DNA of 64,000 nucleotides from Durusdinium trenchii (taxonomy: Eukaryota > Sar > Dinophyceae > Suessiales > Symbiodiniaceae): assembly GCA_963970005.1 (NCBI GenBank), contig CAXAMN010027428.1:414098-478097 (forward strand). Reading direction: 5' to 3'. Positions 14,101 through 29,100 of this stretch are shown here, piece by piece (the stretch's first letter is position 1; each line of letters starts with the position of its first letter). The notes beneath the pieces were generated by a model. That model did not search any database, was not told the origin of the DNA, and worked only from the letters and a program-made list of their open reading frames with translations. Position numbers and translations under genes: made by a program.

Positions 14101-17100
14101 TGCAGGTCACATATTTTCATGCGAAGACCACCCACACTGATCAAAGCTCTTGAGAACTGTTTTGAATCATGTTTTGAAACCATGCTTGGTCAATGCTTTC
14201 GCAATGGCGCCAAGTTTCTCCACGACCATATTTCCAGGCCAAGTGCTTAGCCTTCTTGGAGGGACCTGGCACGTAGAGGTGGAAGAAACCCACAAACCCA
14301 GTGTCCAATGGTGCACTTCAGCCGCATAATCCTTTTGCTCTTGCTTTGACTCTCCCAAGGCATGTCGATCACACATGCAAGACCAGCGGGGCGAAATTTC
14401 CCCATCAAAGCAACAGATGTTCTAAATGTGTCATCATCTCCCTTCTATATATGCAGGTAATCCCGCACAGAAACATCAAAAAGTAGCTGCGAATTTGCCT
14501 TTCAGGCTTTGCTGCCCTTCCTTGGCTTCTTCTTGGAAGTCGCAGCCCCGGACTCAACAGCATCTTCGGCTTTGGCAGCTTTTGTGCCACGTCCCTTAGC
14601 CCTCTTTCTACCGGTCTCTTTTGGCACTTTGACCTCCTTAGATTTGGCTTCCTTAGGAGACCGGCCTTTGCCTTTGTTTCCTTTCGAATTCTTCTTACAC
14701 TTGGAAGCGTCCTTTTTGAGTTGCCTTAGGCAGGAAATCCAATGATGGGGCAACACCATCACATGTCCATGCAATCACTAGAGTGGGATGGTCCAGGCAA
14801 GATGCTTGAACTCAGCATCCATTGTCAAGAGGTCTACACACCTTAGAGTTGGCATGTTCAAAGAACATGGAACTTGATTTGGGTCGGTTTGGAAGAACCT
14901 CACCACAGCAAACCCCACCACAGATCACAAGCTGGTCAAGGATCGGAGATTTGACGTTGGCTTTCTCGCTCTCAATGGCAGCAATCAGCCTGGGATTGAC
15001 GGTGTTGAGGGCTGAACAAATCAAACATGTATTTGCGCAGGTTCCCTCTTTCGATTCTTCACTGCTGTATCAGATTATCAGGTGGATGGGACTGGTGTAG
15101 AAGAAGACCTTCCATTTGGATAGAAAAGCCCACGCACAACATCATTCAAACAGGGTACCACTCTCCAAAATAACTGTCAAGTTGGGTGAACTGTCAAAGG
15201 CTGGACCTTCGTTGGCACTTGGCTGGAGGGGCGAGGCGCTTGAAGACGATGTTGCTTCGGCGTTTATTGGTTTCCGGTCCAAATTGAAATTGTTTTCATG
15301 ATGGTGGTGGCCTGAAATCACTGGTGTCCATAGGTATGCTGGGGAAAGGACCTTGCCAAAACCTGTTCACCATATTGGAAGCCTGGGACTGGGACCGAGC
15401 GATCGAAATCCGAGTGCGCATGTTGGAACTTGTTTGGGGCACACGGCACACTGCATTCCAATCAAGTAACTTTTTGAACGTCTCACTCTTCGGGTCTGGA
15501 TTGTCCATCTTGAAGTCAGTCAACAGCTTGGCAAAAGATGTGTATGCAGTGTCAAGAGTTTTCTTGCACTTGTCCAAGTTCTGCGACAACCTAAACAAAA
15601 AAAAGATGAAGGTGCAACATGTTCCCATATATTGTTTCAAGTTGGTACACTTTTGCACATATGGTATAAGGACTTTGCACATTGCATTGGCCCGTAGCGT
15701 CTGACTTACCAGACTCCAGCCAACCCTTCATGTCCACGATGTTGTTGATCTTGTCCCTGATGGTCTGCATGAACTTCTCAAGATCTGGCGCGACCTGCCA
15801 GGCCAAAACGTGTTTGGAGGTGCGGGGGGGTGAGCTCGATGGAAGGGCAAGTTGGTTGAATTTGTTCAAGATAGCCTTCGCACCCAGAACCTCTACACTG
15901 GCACCATCGCCCGGACGGTTGCTCTCCCACAAATCGAGTGCCAAGCCGTTCGTGTCTGGAGCTTCACCAGAGACTTTGTCCTTATACGCACTTGGTGTGT
16001 TTTTGTTGGGGGTTGCCACGGAAGAACAAAAGTCAAATGTTTTTGAGATACTGATTAGATGCTGGGACCCTTGCGTCTTTCTCAGTGGTTTCGACCTCCC
16101 TAAGGAGTTCAGACTTCTTGAGCAGACTCTTACATTCATCTTCAACGAAATACTCCATGACAGCATTGTCGTACTTCCACGCCCTGCACAGAGCATGAGC
16201 GCAAGCCAAAAAAATCATTGAAGGTTGCTTGCATGCCCAAACACGTGCTTTTCCAACATGGATGATCACTGGCACACATGAGCATGCAGGAAGTATATCA
16301 TTATGTGCAAATGGCCGCACCGTACCAAAGTATTTGGCCATCGTGTGCAGTAAGCGATGATGGCCGCTGCATCTTTCCTTATTATAGACTGCATTGTACG
16401 CCAACTTGTACAAAACCCCTGTTCACTGAAAGGTCCATAAAAGTCATTCCTCGGTTATGCTGCCAACTCAAAATGCATCGCAACCAAGAGTCGGTGTGTA
16501 GGTCTTCAGCAGCTTGGCCTCTGTCATCCACGTGCCATGTACTTCTTGCTCACGAAGGCTCATACGCTCGCGAACCACCACCACTCGGGTCAAAAACTCT
16601 GTCTGGCAGGGCCGTGCGCGCAGGTCGACAGACTATATATAACCCCAAGGACTATACCCAAAAAGTGTCATGTTGACATCGTGCGACTCAGTTGTTTTCT
16701 TTTCAATGACGCCGAGGGTTAACCCATGTGTTTTCTTTGCAATCCCCACCCTGATCTTCTTGAACTGCTTTCGGTCCGTTCCCCATTTCTTAATCGCGTC
16801 CAACAGCGCGATTTCGAGCCACTCTCGTTTTTTCATGGTGGGCATAGTCTAGACGCACGCTCTCGTCCACGTGGCACTTGCCACTCGGCTTAGTTTCCAC
16901 CATCCTGCGCAATCTCATACGTAGGGCATCGTGCCCAAGAACCTTGATGTTAGAGGGTTGCACATCCACATGGGTTTGCTTGAGCAAGGTTAAACACGCT
17001 TTGACACACACAGGAAACATGTTCAGTTCCGCTTAAACATGATCAAGACTGAGAAGCTGCTTTGCCGTCGGGCGTGACAATACAATCGTCGGGAGCGTCT

Positions 17101-20100
17101 GGCTGCTTCCCGGATGCCGAGCCAGGAGCACCATTGGAATCCAAAGCTGCAGGTGTTCCAGGCTCCACGGGAGTCGGGTGGGGAGAGGTCTCAGTGTTCT
17201 TCCCCGCACTGATTTTCAACCCTTCCAACTGACGTTCCAAGTCTTGAATTTTATCACAAGCCTTCTTGAGTAGCGCGCGGTCCTCATGGTCACCCGGTGT
17301 CGTGGGCGTAGATGGTGGGGTTCCATCCTTCAGTGTCAGGACCAAGGCTGTATACAACATTATACAACAACATACTTGTCAAGTTGAAACTTTGGGCATT
17401 AGATACAAAGGCTCTTTGCATTCAGGCTGCCACTGTCACAATCGAAATTACATGCATGCCGTTCAGTCATGACAACTGGACTTGGAATGACTTGGATAAG
17501 AACACATGGAAGAAGATAGACTCCCAGTGTGAATGGAAACGGTGCCAAGACTCTCTTGATGTCAAGTTGGATGAAGTGTATGCAGCAAGCTCGGAGGCAG
17601 ACTTAGTGTTCAACAACATTGGACGCAAACTGCATATTTCTTGGATGAAAGAAGGTGTCCTTTGGCAACCAAACATTGAGAGACCAACAAACTCTGAAAT
17701 TAAGGCATGGTGTCCTTTTCTATCGTTTTATAAGCCTGTTGAAGGGCAACAAGGCCACCTTGAAAAGCTATAGGTCTGTTGGCTTGCATGGGAGGTCAGG
17801 CGTGGCCAACAAGTTTGGAATCCAAATGAACTTATTCTATACAAGGGGCCGCTGGCTGGGTGTCGTCTTCCGTTGTTGGAGTAGCCGATGATCGAGTAGC
17901 CGATGAAGTTGTTCCAGCGGGGCTTGCAGCCTCAGCGCAGGTCGAGTAAAACCGTGAAAACATGATTGAACTGTTTGCGGTGTCTTTGTTCTTTGGCGGT
18001 CAAGGGGCTGGTTCTGTCCCTGGTTCCCTTTTGACCTTCACAATGCTTGGTTCACCCTTTTTCTTTGCCTTGAGAGCCTCAAGCAAGGCCCTCGCATCCT
18101 GAAAGCGGATGATGCGTTTCTGGAACGCTCAAATCATTCCACAACAAAAAACAAACCAAAGTCCTTCAAGGCGGTTGGCAAGTCATGTCCATCAAGCTTC
18201 AACCCCGCAATGACTTTGCAGGCGTTGCCCCCATTCTCCAACGTGCCGCACGACCAGGTGCGACTGGGAAGGGTGCTGGCCGACATGGTTGACTATCAAG
18301 CAAACCCTTCGCAGCAAAATGGTTGATCACCTGAACCTATATATAGCACCAAACATGCATATATATGTGCCCTCAATTTGTCAACAACATTGGCATCCAT
18401 AATACACCCATGGTAAAGGAAAGCAAGCTGGTTAAAGAGCGTTTGTTTGGTTTAGAGTGCAAGATGGCCTGACAAAATACACTCAACCCGCGCGTTTAAC
18501 CCTGTATTGAAATCACTGCTCACTGGCCAGGTCGGTGGGAATGCCCCCGACCACTGAATTGGGCTGGCTTCGATCCAGCGACAGTATATGATTTCGGGAT
18601 GTTCCCGCATAAATGGTATACCCTTTTGATACCTCAAGGCGATCTAAAAGGGAAAAATGGGAACCTGGACCCCCCCCAATTCGGGAAATTTTTTGCGTAA
18701 TAATTACATAAATCTGAACGCAATCTGAACGCAATTGAACGCAATACGAACGCAATCTGAACGCAATCTGAACGCAATGGTTTCGGGAAGTCACATTTCA
18801 GTTTCGGGAAGCCCCTCCAAAACCAATAATGTGCAACAATCTTATGTAATATTTATGGTGTTTATCGTCCGTTCAAAAGACTGACCATTTCCCCAAAATT
18901 TCACCGGGGGCCCTTCCGGCACGAACCCATCAAAAATGGAAGATTTCCCGACAAAACTGCAATCAAGGGAATCTTTTGGGGACCCAGATGAACCAGGAGG
19001 AGTATTGGGGTTCCTTTTCGTGCAATATATACTCACCAAAGTTGCCAATCACAAGAAAGAAAGTCTCGTGGAGCCTGACATGGAGCTTTGTGGAATTCTA
19101 TATGGGTGAATGTTTGACGCCTTGGTGATGATTGAAGCGAACCTATATGGCCTATGTAGCATCAATGGAAATAGTTACGACCAAAAGCAAACTCGCCTGT
19201 GGAGGTAAGTGGGCATACATCCCACAATGCACTCAAAGCCAAATTAACGCATTGAGCTTTGCCAAAAGTGGAACCAACAGCTTGATAATCTTGGCATCTG
19301 TGCTTGGCGCTTTCAACATAGGTTCCTTTAATTATATCTTCGTGGGCAAAACTTCCCTCCACGCCGCTGGGAGTTGCAGGCTCTTGTTGCCCCGCAAATA
19401 TTTGGCCACCTGCCGCAGGTTCGCTTCGGGCCAATCCTCCCATGGGGCCTTTGCGAAGGCCTCGGTAGCTGAAACTCCTGCAGGGATGGCGGAATCAAGC
19501 GGTTTCCCCTCACCTTTGGTAGCAAGGACGGGCAGCAGCTCAACGACCTTCTTCCCGAAGAGCCGAGGATAGACCCTTAGGGTCAACTGGTCCCCAAAAA
19601 GACCCAAACATCAGGACGTCAAAAGGATTCTGTTATATACAAGGTCAGGGATGGATGGTTGAACAACATGGAACATATGTCAGTTTTCAGCTGGGTGGCT
19701 GTGTGGATTTGAGAGCCGCTGTACCTTGATAGCCTCCATTAGCAGAACGCTTTGTGGTCTTCAGTGTCAATCGAGCTCTCTCGGCTTTCTTGAGCTTGCC
19801 CCGGCAAAATTGGCCGATGAAAGCATTGTTGGAGAACATCTTTTCTCTCTTGGGTGACGCGGCCCCGTAATGCGCCATCCACCACCCAGTTTTATACACC
19901 TGAGGCAAACCCCGACTGGTGACAGGCTTAATTACACTCTGAATTTTATATTTGCACCCATGTCAATTGACAACACTTTAGAGCAACCCCCAATTGACTT
20001 GGACAGTGTGCAAAGTCGTGACAGTTGGATATTTGACATTTGTTTGCTGCAACCAAAGGGCTCTCAACCTGTAGTAAAGCCACCTGAACCTTTCAAAATA

Positions 20101-23100
20101 CTCCATCAGCGAACTGCCTGGTTGCTCCAAGCCAAAGCCACCACCTCTGGCTGTGATTAAGACCATCAATAATATCGTCCTGCAGGGGCTGGGTAGATGC
20201 AAGGAGGTATATATCCATGGGACCCTGGGACAGTGTGAGTTGCACCCCCTTCTATTCGACACAGTGGTTGGGGGGGAGACTCTTCACGCCGTACTGGGCT
20301 CACCCCATGATAGTCCTTCCAAGAATGACACTATACAACCCAAGTCCTTGACAACATGGCATTTGCTTCTCTGACATATGCTTTGGATTCGTCTCCACTT
20401 GCCAAGATGATACTTCGCTTTGATGTACCCGTGTTTATATGCACCCAGCTGCTGCACACGGTGCCCAGTAGCACCCAAAACTCATCTTCTTGACAATTCA
20501 ATATTGCCCAAATCGCTAGCCTCATTTGCTTGATGGGTACCACAGTGTCAACATGTCGGGGCCGGTCAAAACAACAGGTGTTTGTGCTTATGCTTCTTGA
20601 CAACTTGGTTCAAGGCGCAAATCCTGATGGCCCCATGAAGTTGAAGGGATTCGACTCAGGTTTGAAACCAAAAGAAGCACCATATTCAACATCACACGCC
20701 AGCCCCGGGTACTTTGCTTCACGAGCTTCAGCAAAGCAATTGCCCACGCCGGCAAACAGCTCCAGGTACCGCAACTCCTTCGGAGCAAGAGAAAGAACTC
20801 ACCACTTCGAGCCCCTTTTGTAAAGCCTTGACCGGTCATGCATATTATATGATTCACATGCGTTTATCGAGAAGAGCCATTGGCACGCCTGAGGCATGCT
20901 CGGAAGGTTTCCAGTGAACGCCACCAGGATCACCAGGAAGATGAAGGCCTGCAAGGGACCGTTAAAGGGAGTTGGGCCTGACCACTTGCTCTCCATCGGA
21001 AGGTCTGCAATCCAAACAGAAGACAGTGGCATTGGACTCCTTCACACGATTCCCGATTCCCCTGAAACGTTCTTGTTGTTGCATGATGCCCCAATTGAAC
21101 CCCGGCCTTTGGCGCTTGCAACAAGAGAAGGCGGTGAACAAGGCTGTCCAAGGAACGCAATGCCATGGTTGATCGATCTGGGCAAATGGCCCAGTGTAGA
21201 ACCCTCAATTTGCAAAAGTCCAGCATGTCGAGAAAAGGTGCCTTGTGAATCCGTGTTTGTTTCATACATGTGTGCATGGTGTATGCCATCGGTCTTGCAT
21301 AAGTTGACTGAGCCGAGGTTCTGAGTTTCAAGAATTTATAATAGGCGTTTGTTGGCTCCATGCTCAACTCGAGAAACAATCCAGGCTGTGCAACTGGGTC
21401 AGTCATTCTTTGCAAAGCACTGCAAAACCCTTGCCATGTGCAGGTTGCATGCGCAGAAATCATGTAGCACATAAGCATGCGAGGAAGACCTCTACTCTTG
21501 ATAACTCCAGTCCGTGCTCGGTATCCGCTGCAGCGCACAGAATTGCCCACCGTGCACCTTCGAAAGGCTCGTGGACGGGCCATCACCTGGCAAGCCGGCC
21601 ATATAGCGCTTTGGTTCATGAGGCAGGAGAGGTGCTGTGTGGGTGTGTGGGACCTGACTCAAAATATCATCAAAAAGCAAAGTTGTGCACGAGCATATAG
21701 TTTCGAGACATGTTGAGACACTATATGGTCAAAGATTGACAAACAAGGGTTCCTTTTTTCTGTGCAGCGCACCAGGGTCCTTGCGAGAGATTTGGAAATG
21801 TTATCTATGATCCCCAACTTTGCATGATGTGTCATCATGCGTGCCCCAAATGTAGAGCTTGCCACATCACACTTCAATGAGGGCATGCCCTACCATACCA
21901 AATCACAACACGTGTAGGGTGCAGCTCCTCGGGCAACTATATTAGGAAACCATGCAAAAGTTCAAGGTTAACATCTATGATTCTATGATGGTGAAAAGGG
22001 TGAACAGTATATGAACCGTGTTTGTATGAACTTTGGGCCACTTGCCACTGGCTGCTTTCCTACTCATTCTGATTCCCACCCTTGTCCTTTGTGGACCTGG
22101 GGATCTTTGGAAAGAGACGCTCATCTTCCCAGACCTTTTGCTGTGCACTCTTCAAACATTCAACATACGCCGCAATCACAGACTTGGTCAGGGGGCCTTT
22201 GATGGATGCCATCTTCTCAGCCTCAGCGGACAGAGATCCAGGCGTGAGGGATGCAGGGGACCCACCCTAAAGTGAGAGAAAAGTGAGCACGGTTTCATCC
22301 ACCCAGATAGACTTTCTGATAACATTTGAATGCCCATGTTCATCTATACCTGCTGCCAAGGAACGAAGAGCCCTGCCAAACACATGTTGGTATAGATGCA
22401 CCCTCCGAGTGCAAAGTAGGCGATCTGACTGTAGTTCTTCGACTTGTACACCTTCTTTGCCTTGGCGTTGGTCTTGCTCGCCGCCTTTGAAGCAGGCTTC
22501 TTCCTTCCCACCGATGGCGCCAACAAATCCTTGGAAGCCTTGACCCCCACGGCTTCCCTCTTCCAGTAGTAGTTGATTTGGAAGTTCGCCGGAGCCTCGA
22601 TGGTGTAGTGTTGGCCCTCATACTCCTCGAGCACCTTGTAAATGGATTCAATAAAGTAGTTGGCTTCCTCTTCACTTGGCTTTTCATCATCACCGATCTC
22701 GCTATTCTTTGCCTCCGTTGCTTTCTTGTGACTTGCCTTAGCTTCTTTTGCCTTCTTCTGGCCGCTCTTCCCCTTTGGTTTCTGCTCATCCTCCTTCTGA
22801 TTTCTCGATCTCTTCTTGGGCTTGCCGCTCTTCCGGACAGCCTCATGAGAAGACGATGGTAATTCAATGGCCTCAGGTGGTTCAGAACGGGTGGTGGACG
22901 GTTCCTGTGGCTCTTCTGTCGGCTGTTCTTCTTGTGACTCACCAGCAGGCTCCACAGAAGTCACTTCTTTCTTGGGCGAAAGCAGCTTCACTTGGCGGAG
23001 CTTCCTCAATTTCTTTTGAGATGGCGATGATTTCACTTTCTTGGGTGCCTTCTTGCACTTCCTTGCGGCAGCTGCCTTCTTTGTCTTTTTGTTTTTGCTG

Positions 23101-26100
23101 TTCTTGCCCTTCTTCTTGCCCTTCTTCTTGCCTTTCTCAACATATTCAGATTCATCATCACCCTTGGCACTCTTGTCCTGCCGTTTGCGGGTCCGTTTCT
23201 TCTCTGCCTTCTCCTCCTTGATGTCATCCTTGATTCCAAACTGCTGGCGACGAGTCACCGGCGCATGCGTTGGCACAGGTGGGTATTCCTCCTTCGCCTG
23301 GAGGGTTGGCTACAAGTCACAAGTGATTTCCCCAAAAGTTCTCAGAACATGTCAAATGCCTTTGAGTCTTTGAGGGTCAAACGAAGCATTTGTTTTAAAT
23401 AAAGCGTGGTGGAACACCCCAGAAGAAGCAGGGCAGAGAGAGAGAGAGATAGTGCCAGAACAACTAAACATATTGACATTTTATCAATATACTGTTAAAC
23501 CAAACTTTTTTGGCCACACTGACATAGATGACTTGGAGAAGTTTGAACCATACCATACTTGGTGTACACATGCTTGAGTGCAATTGACATTTTATAAAAC
23601 TCCATGCGGGGGTGACTACACATGTGACCAGCTTTGTAAACACAGTGGCCTCCTCCTCTGGCTGGGATTTCTTGACCAGAAGTTTCTCATCCTCCGTCTT
23701 CAGCATCGATTTCATGCCGGGTGTGTTCTCAAACTCTTCCGGTGGAACTGCATAAAGTTGGGTCTCGTCCGTGTCCACGGCGGCAGGAAGTGAGTCGTGC
23801 AGAAAAGTAGGTGGAGAACCTTGGCTCTACACTTGACCAAGACCAACCAACACATGCACACTGTCTCATGGAGATTGACTCATTGTTTGGCCAAAGCGCC
23901 TGCAGGACCATTTTTCGGGCTCGGAGCATCAATGGTGGTCTTTGGAGTTGAGGCCTGGCCCAACCTTGGACGGGAGCTGCGCGGTGTTCTATAACTATAA
24001 CCCCCAAGTCAACTTCAGGGAGAAAAAAAGATGCCATGCATCGACCCACCACAGAAAATGAGGGAACGAGAACAAGAGCGCCGCCCTGCACAAATTTGAT
24101 ATGTTGACCACGTGACTCTTCAGACCCACCATATTGGTTGATTTCTTCTAACACTTTCAAGAGCTCGACCGCCATGTCCATAGCCTCGCCCGGATTGCCG
24201 CCCTCCAATTCGTCCTCAGACTCGATGATTTCAACCTGCACGCATTGACCCATGTGCTCAACATTGCTCAATAAATATATGGTTTCTTTATGTTTATTTC
24301 TTGTTCACCCTATGCCAAGGTGTTTCACACATGTGCGCATGCTTTTGGTGTTTTTGCCTGCGCTGGCCCAGTGTGTCCAAGCAGTTGTCCATCCATTGGC
24401 GCTGCCCCCACATCCTCTGGCACATGACCACCAGGTCCATCCAAAGCTGGCATCTCCCCCAGTGTGGTTTGACGAAGAGGCCTCGCGACTGGCCTTTCCC
24501 CATGGAAGGCCTGATTGGTGTAAGGTCGGAAGGTGCACGCGCTGAGATCCTCCAACTTGAGCTGTCGACGACCATTCGAGTCAACTTCTGCCATCTCAGA
24601 TGCTTGCCCACTCTCAGCCAGCGCATTGGCTGCACTTGGTGAGATTGGTGCGGGACATGACGATGCGGGCACTGCCGGTGGCGATGGTTCCACTGCCCTT
24701 GGTGTCACCGTTGGGGAGGCTCTTGGTGACGCAGCCGGTGTTTCACCTGCAGATGGTGGCAAACTGTCCGGGTCATCCATGATGGGGTAGGACTGACCAA
24801 GACTCACCCGCTCCCGTTTCTTGATTGGAACCTTTATTCCAAGGTCTTCGGCGACTTCCAAGAGCTCAAAGTCATCCTGCACAGGTAGAGTCACAAACAA
24901 CTGACGCTGTGCATCAACACCTAAATGACCTGAAATACAGGTGCAGGTGGTAAAACGCACGCGCACACATGTTTGTGTGTGTTTGCGCGCCCGCACATGC
25001 ACACGTGAGTGCACGCATTCAAGTCAAGACATGTCAAGGCATATCAAGACGCGAAGACAACAATCAACCAGTCCTCCGAGAGATATCTTCGATGTTGCAG
25101 AGCGTTCTTCGCCAAGCTAGCTAGCCTGCGACATGCCCAAGTTTCATGGTAAAGAACGTCATGCGAGACATTGACCTTGGAGTACTTGTACAACTTCCTC
25201 ACCTCTTCGATCAGGACATCGATGGTAGGAATCTGAAGTTCCTGAGCTTTCATGCGAAGATGGAGTGGCCTGAGCGGAATCCGGTTCATCCGGATGTTTT
25301 GTAAGGTCTTCTCAACGGGTTGGTCCGTGAGTAGGCCAGTACCCGGGTCATAGTGCATGATGAGGTGGTGGCCATCCCTGAGTCTGTCTCGGACTTGGTC
25401 AAGATTGTCCCACTCCCTAGCTAAGCCCTCCAGGGAGTAGCCAAACGCCCTATCCCTCTCACCAGCACCATGAGGTGGCACAACAAGAGGGCCTTCCATG
25501 TTTTTAGCTGACCAAGTCGAACGCGAGCTGTGCCAAAATCGGCTGCGCAGGTGAAGCGGCCAACTGAGAGGGGGCCAGAGGATGCATGAACCGGATCAAA
25601 TGGTTCAACAGATTCCCTGACAAAAAGAGCACTGTGCAGTCTATGCCCAAAACATAAAACAGGTCAGCAGCACCAGATTGTTCTCTCCAGTTTGATGCCA
25701 CCATGGACGGACTGCATGTCCAATTAAGGGATCGATTCAATGGTCCATGGGGTTGATTTATGTTGGTTTCTAATATTTCATTCGTTGTGTGATGCTGTGT
25801 GGTAGTCTTAGGTCGGCTCGTGCACGTTTTGCACTTGTGTGCTGATCTTTGCAACGGCAGTGACAGCAACGCTCGTGAAAAAAGATCCGGGAGAGGCCTG
25901 GCATGAGGAGGGGCAGTGGGTGCTTCTAATGTGTTTTTGATCGTGGCGATCTCCTGATTTCATGGATATGCTGCACGACCCACGGCCTGAGCAGGATTCG
26001 AGAACACCGCCGACAAACCTCGAATTCGGGCAATCGGCGAAAATCGGTGAGAATCGACATAACTAAAAAAAAAGAATTTTGGAGGCTGATAAGTTGTTAT

Positions 26101-29100
26101 TTCAGTTGTAAGTTGAAACTTTAACTTGAACGCTGCTGAAGGTACTGTAATGTTGTCAGTTTCAGATGGACATGGCCACCTTTGGTATTTCTGCTCAATG
26201 CCATGGTTTTTGTTGTGTGATGTTGCTCTAGCAGATTCACGAGTTTCGCTGAGGACTTCATGCAGCGATTGCTTTTGCAGAAATGGCGCGGCTGTGACTG
26301 TTTACATTTGGACATTGGCCCGACCCAGGAGCAGGATATCTTGGATGATGCTTGGAGCAGATGAGATGGCTTGGCGTGAGGACATATTCTTTTTGATGCA
26401 CCAGATGTGCCACAGGTTGTTCAGGGCTCACCCTGTTAGACTAGGTCAGTGAGAGTGAGAGCAAACCTGGCGCTGAGGACATCCTGGTGCAGATCAGCTT
26501 GTGGGGTTGCTTGCAAGCTGAGTCCATGATCGCAGTGGTGCCACGAGACTACACCTTCATCGAGCTCGCCAACTTGTCTACTCCGGTTCTCCTGGAGCTC
26601 ACAGTATGTAGCTTCTTCGGTTTGCACAGTTGACAGTTGAGGCAAGTGAGCGAGTGCATCCAAGAGATCGATCCTCATTGAATCTCAGAAGGTCCACGAA
26701 GGTTCTTGGAGGCATGTTGTTTCTCTGATGGATCATATATGACCTTCTATATCCTTCTATAAAGATGGATCTCAGCATATCTTTCAGAGCCTCAATGTGT
26801 CCGATTTGTGGATCCAGAGCCACATCACACGGAAGGGTCGAGCACATGCGCTCTCCGCAGACGCCACTGAGGCTTGGTCTCACTGACAAAGGCCGACTTC
26901 GAAATGTGTTCCTTCTACGTCTCCCCCGAGGCGACTTACGGGCGCAACTCGTGCATGTGTAAGTATGGGTGAACGTGCTTTTTCTCGACAGATTGGACAT
27001 TTCTCTTGCAGTGAAGTGGGGAGTAGAAAGGATTTCCCAACAAATTTGTCTTGTTTCAACAAGTTGTACTGTGGCGGTGAGTAGTGGGGTGAGTCTAATT
27101 AGGTGTGGAGCCTGTGCTTCTCCTGAAGAGTCTTGCGTACAACCATGCTGCATGCTACTCTGGTGAATGAATCCGTCAATATCATGAATGAAGAGGAACT
27201 CCATGTTCAATTGACCTTTGTGGCCTTCTGAACGTGTGAACTGGGCCTGTGGATTTGCGTGCACAGGGTCGCCTGCTTCCAACAGAAGCCTCAAGTCCAC
27301 CATATATCATAACCTTGGATTCATCAACATCATAAGGGCCTAGGGTGTGTCTCACGCCAATGATCCCAGCCCCTGGCTGAATCTCTTTGCCTTTGTTACC
27401 AAAGCCTTCGCGTGGGTGTGTCCTTCTCATTTTCGGTCATGTTCGTATGCTGGGGCAAAGCATCTAGGTCCATAGAACGCAAGTAGTGCATCGCATGCAA
27501 AAACGGGGCCTCTTCATCGTCTATATCCCTCAATGTGGAAGAGCCAAAGGAGCCAATGACTTTTCACCATTTCTGAGAAGTGAGGTCAGTCATTAGCTTC
27601 TTGGAGGCCAGTCAACATCAATAGGCCAATCGCTGGGAAGTGAAATCCTTGCTGTGAAGTGACTGCGATCGCGACGTCGTGGTCGCAGGTGCGGAGCCCA
27701 TCACAGGTGGTGGCCAAGATCTTGGAGGCGAGAGAAACCACCAACCTCGCACAAAAGGTGAGCCTTGATGGCCCTGCCATGCCAGAGGAGCTGCGGAGGG
27801 CGGTTTGGCGGTTTGGCGGTTTGCATAGGGATTTGGAGACCGCTGTTCGGGTCGAAAACGGGAGCAGAGAATTCTGGCAATCTTTCCAAGCATTTGGAGT
27901 TTAGTATTTGGATACAGGGTGAGGCTCGAGATAGTGTTGACCTGCTGGCTTTTTGAGAGACACCGACGACCATTTCAATTTCTGGGAACTTAGACGGTAC
28001 CTCTGCAACACCAACCCACAATGACAGAACCTATAGTACCACAGCCTATATGTATATTGTAGTTATAGTGACTATAGACTATATAGTTGTGTATTTATGA
28101 ATAACGTTCATGTCAGCCAGTCCTAGTACTGAATATTCTAGACAATTTTCAGCCGATGTGGATGAATGACAGATACAATCTACCCACTCTTCAGGGTGCC
28201 GATCACAGTCTTGTAGAAGCTGACGGGGAGGAGCGCTGTCGAGATTTGCTCAAGCGGCATTTGGTACACAGGCTTGAAGCACAAGGCCAGGCACCGCCAT
28301 GCTGGGCAACACCAAGAAGGTTCTGACTGAAGGAGATATTAGGGTTCTGATAAATTGTATATAGATCTTGGCTGGTTCGTCCAAGAAACTTGAGCAAGCA
28401 ATTGCTGGTAATTAATGACCATCATTCTGATTTATTTCCAGAGGTGACGGCTGCAGAAGGTACAAATCACGGATGTTCGGTTTGGCAGGGCGTCAATCAC
28501 TCGGGTCAGACTGTGAAGAGCAATCATGACAAGCTATGACAAGAGGTAGGGGAGCCATTTGAAAGCGTTCTGCAAACCACTGGTGCTTGTATTTAGTCAC
28601 GCCAAGCCCAAACACTGCATGAAATAGCAAGTACGTGGCCAATAAATTTATGCTTGTTGGGTGCTCACTTTCCGTGTTGTTTGCAGTTCTGCTTCAGACC
28701 GTGTTTGGATGCTTTAATTCATTCTGAGCTTTACTTCCTTGCAGTGAGCCATCTTGATTGACCGGCACAGGTCCGCCTTCCTATGCCTTGCTCCATATGG
28801 TTCTCCGGGTGTTGGCGGTGCAATGCGTCAGCTTTTGCACATCGGAATCCTGGACGAAAAGAAAAGACAGGGCAGGAAGGGCAGGGAGGGCAGGGAGGGC
28901 AGAGAGGGCAGGGAGGGCAGGGGTAGTTGGAACGAAAGGTCAAAAGCAACACATGTTTAAAACGGTACATCCAAAGCCATGGTAGGCGAGCACCTGCTGA
29001 TCATTCAGTTCAATTGTTTGGAATTGGAGCTTGTTGAACCCAGGCCTCATTGTCCCACAGGTAGCTTCTTAACCTTTCTTAGTTTTAACATGGAGGCCAG

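Noticed and set aside
22340..22942. 200-codon Arg-rich - strand ORF
   Set aside because: Alternative frame of the Lys-rich M1 exon 6; the AAG/GAG-rich codons read as Arg in the shifted frame.
26599..27303. 234-codon - strand ORF between RNF213-like exons
   Set aside because: Part of it looks protein-like (IEALKDMLRSIFIEGYRRS), but the ORF is a mosaic and has no splice or family support. Not called a gene.
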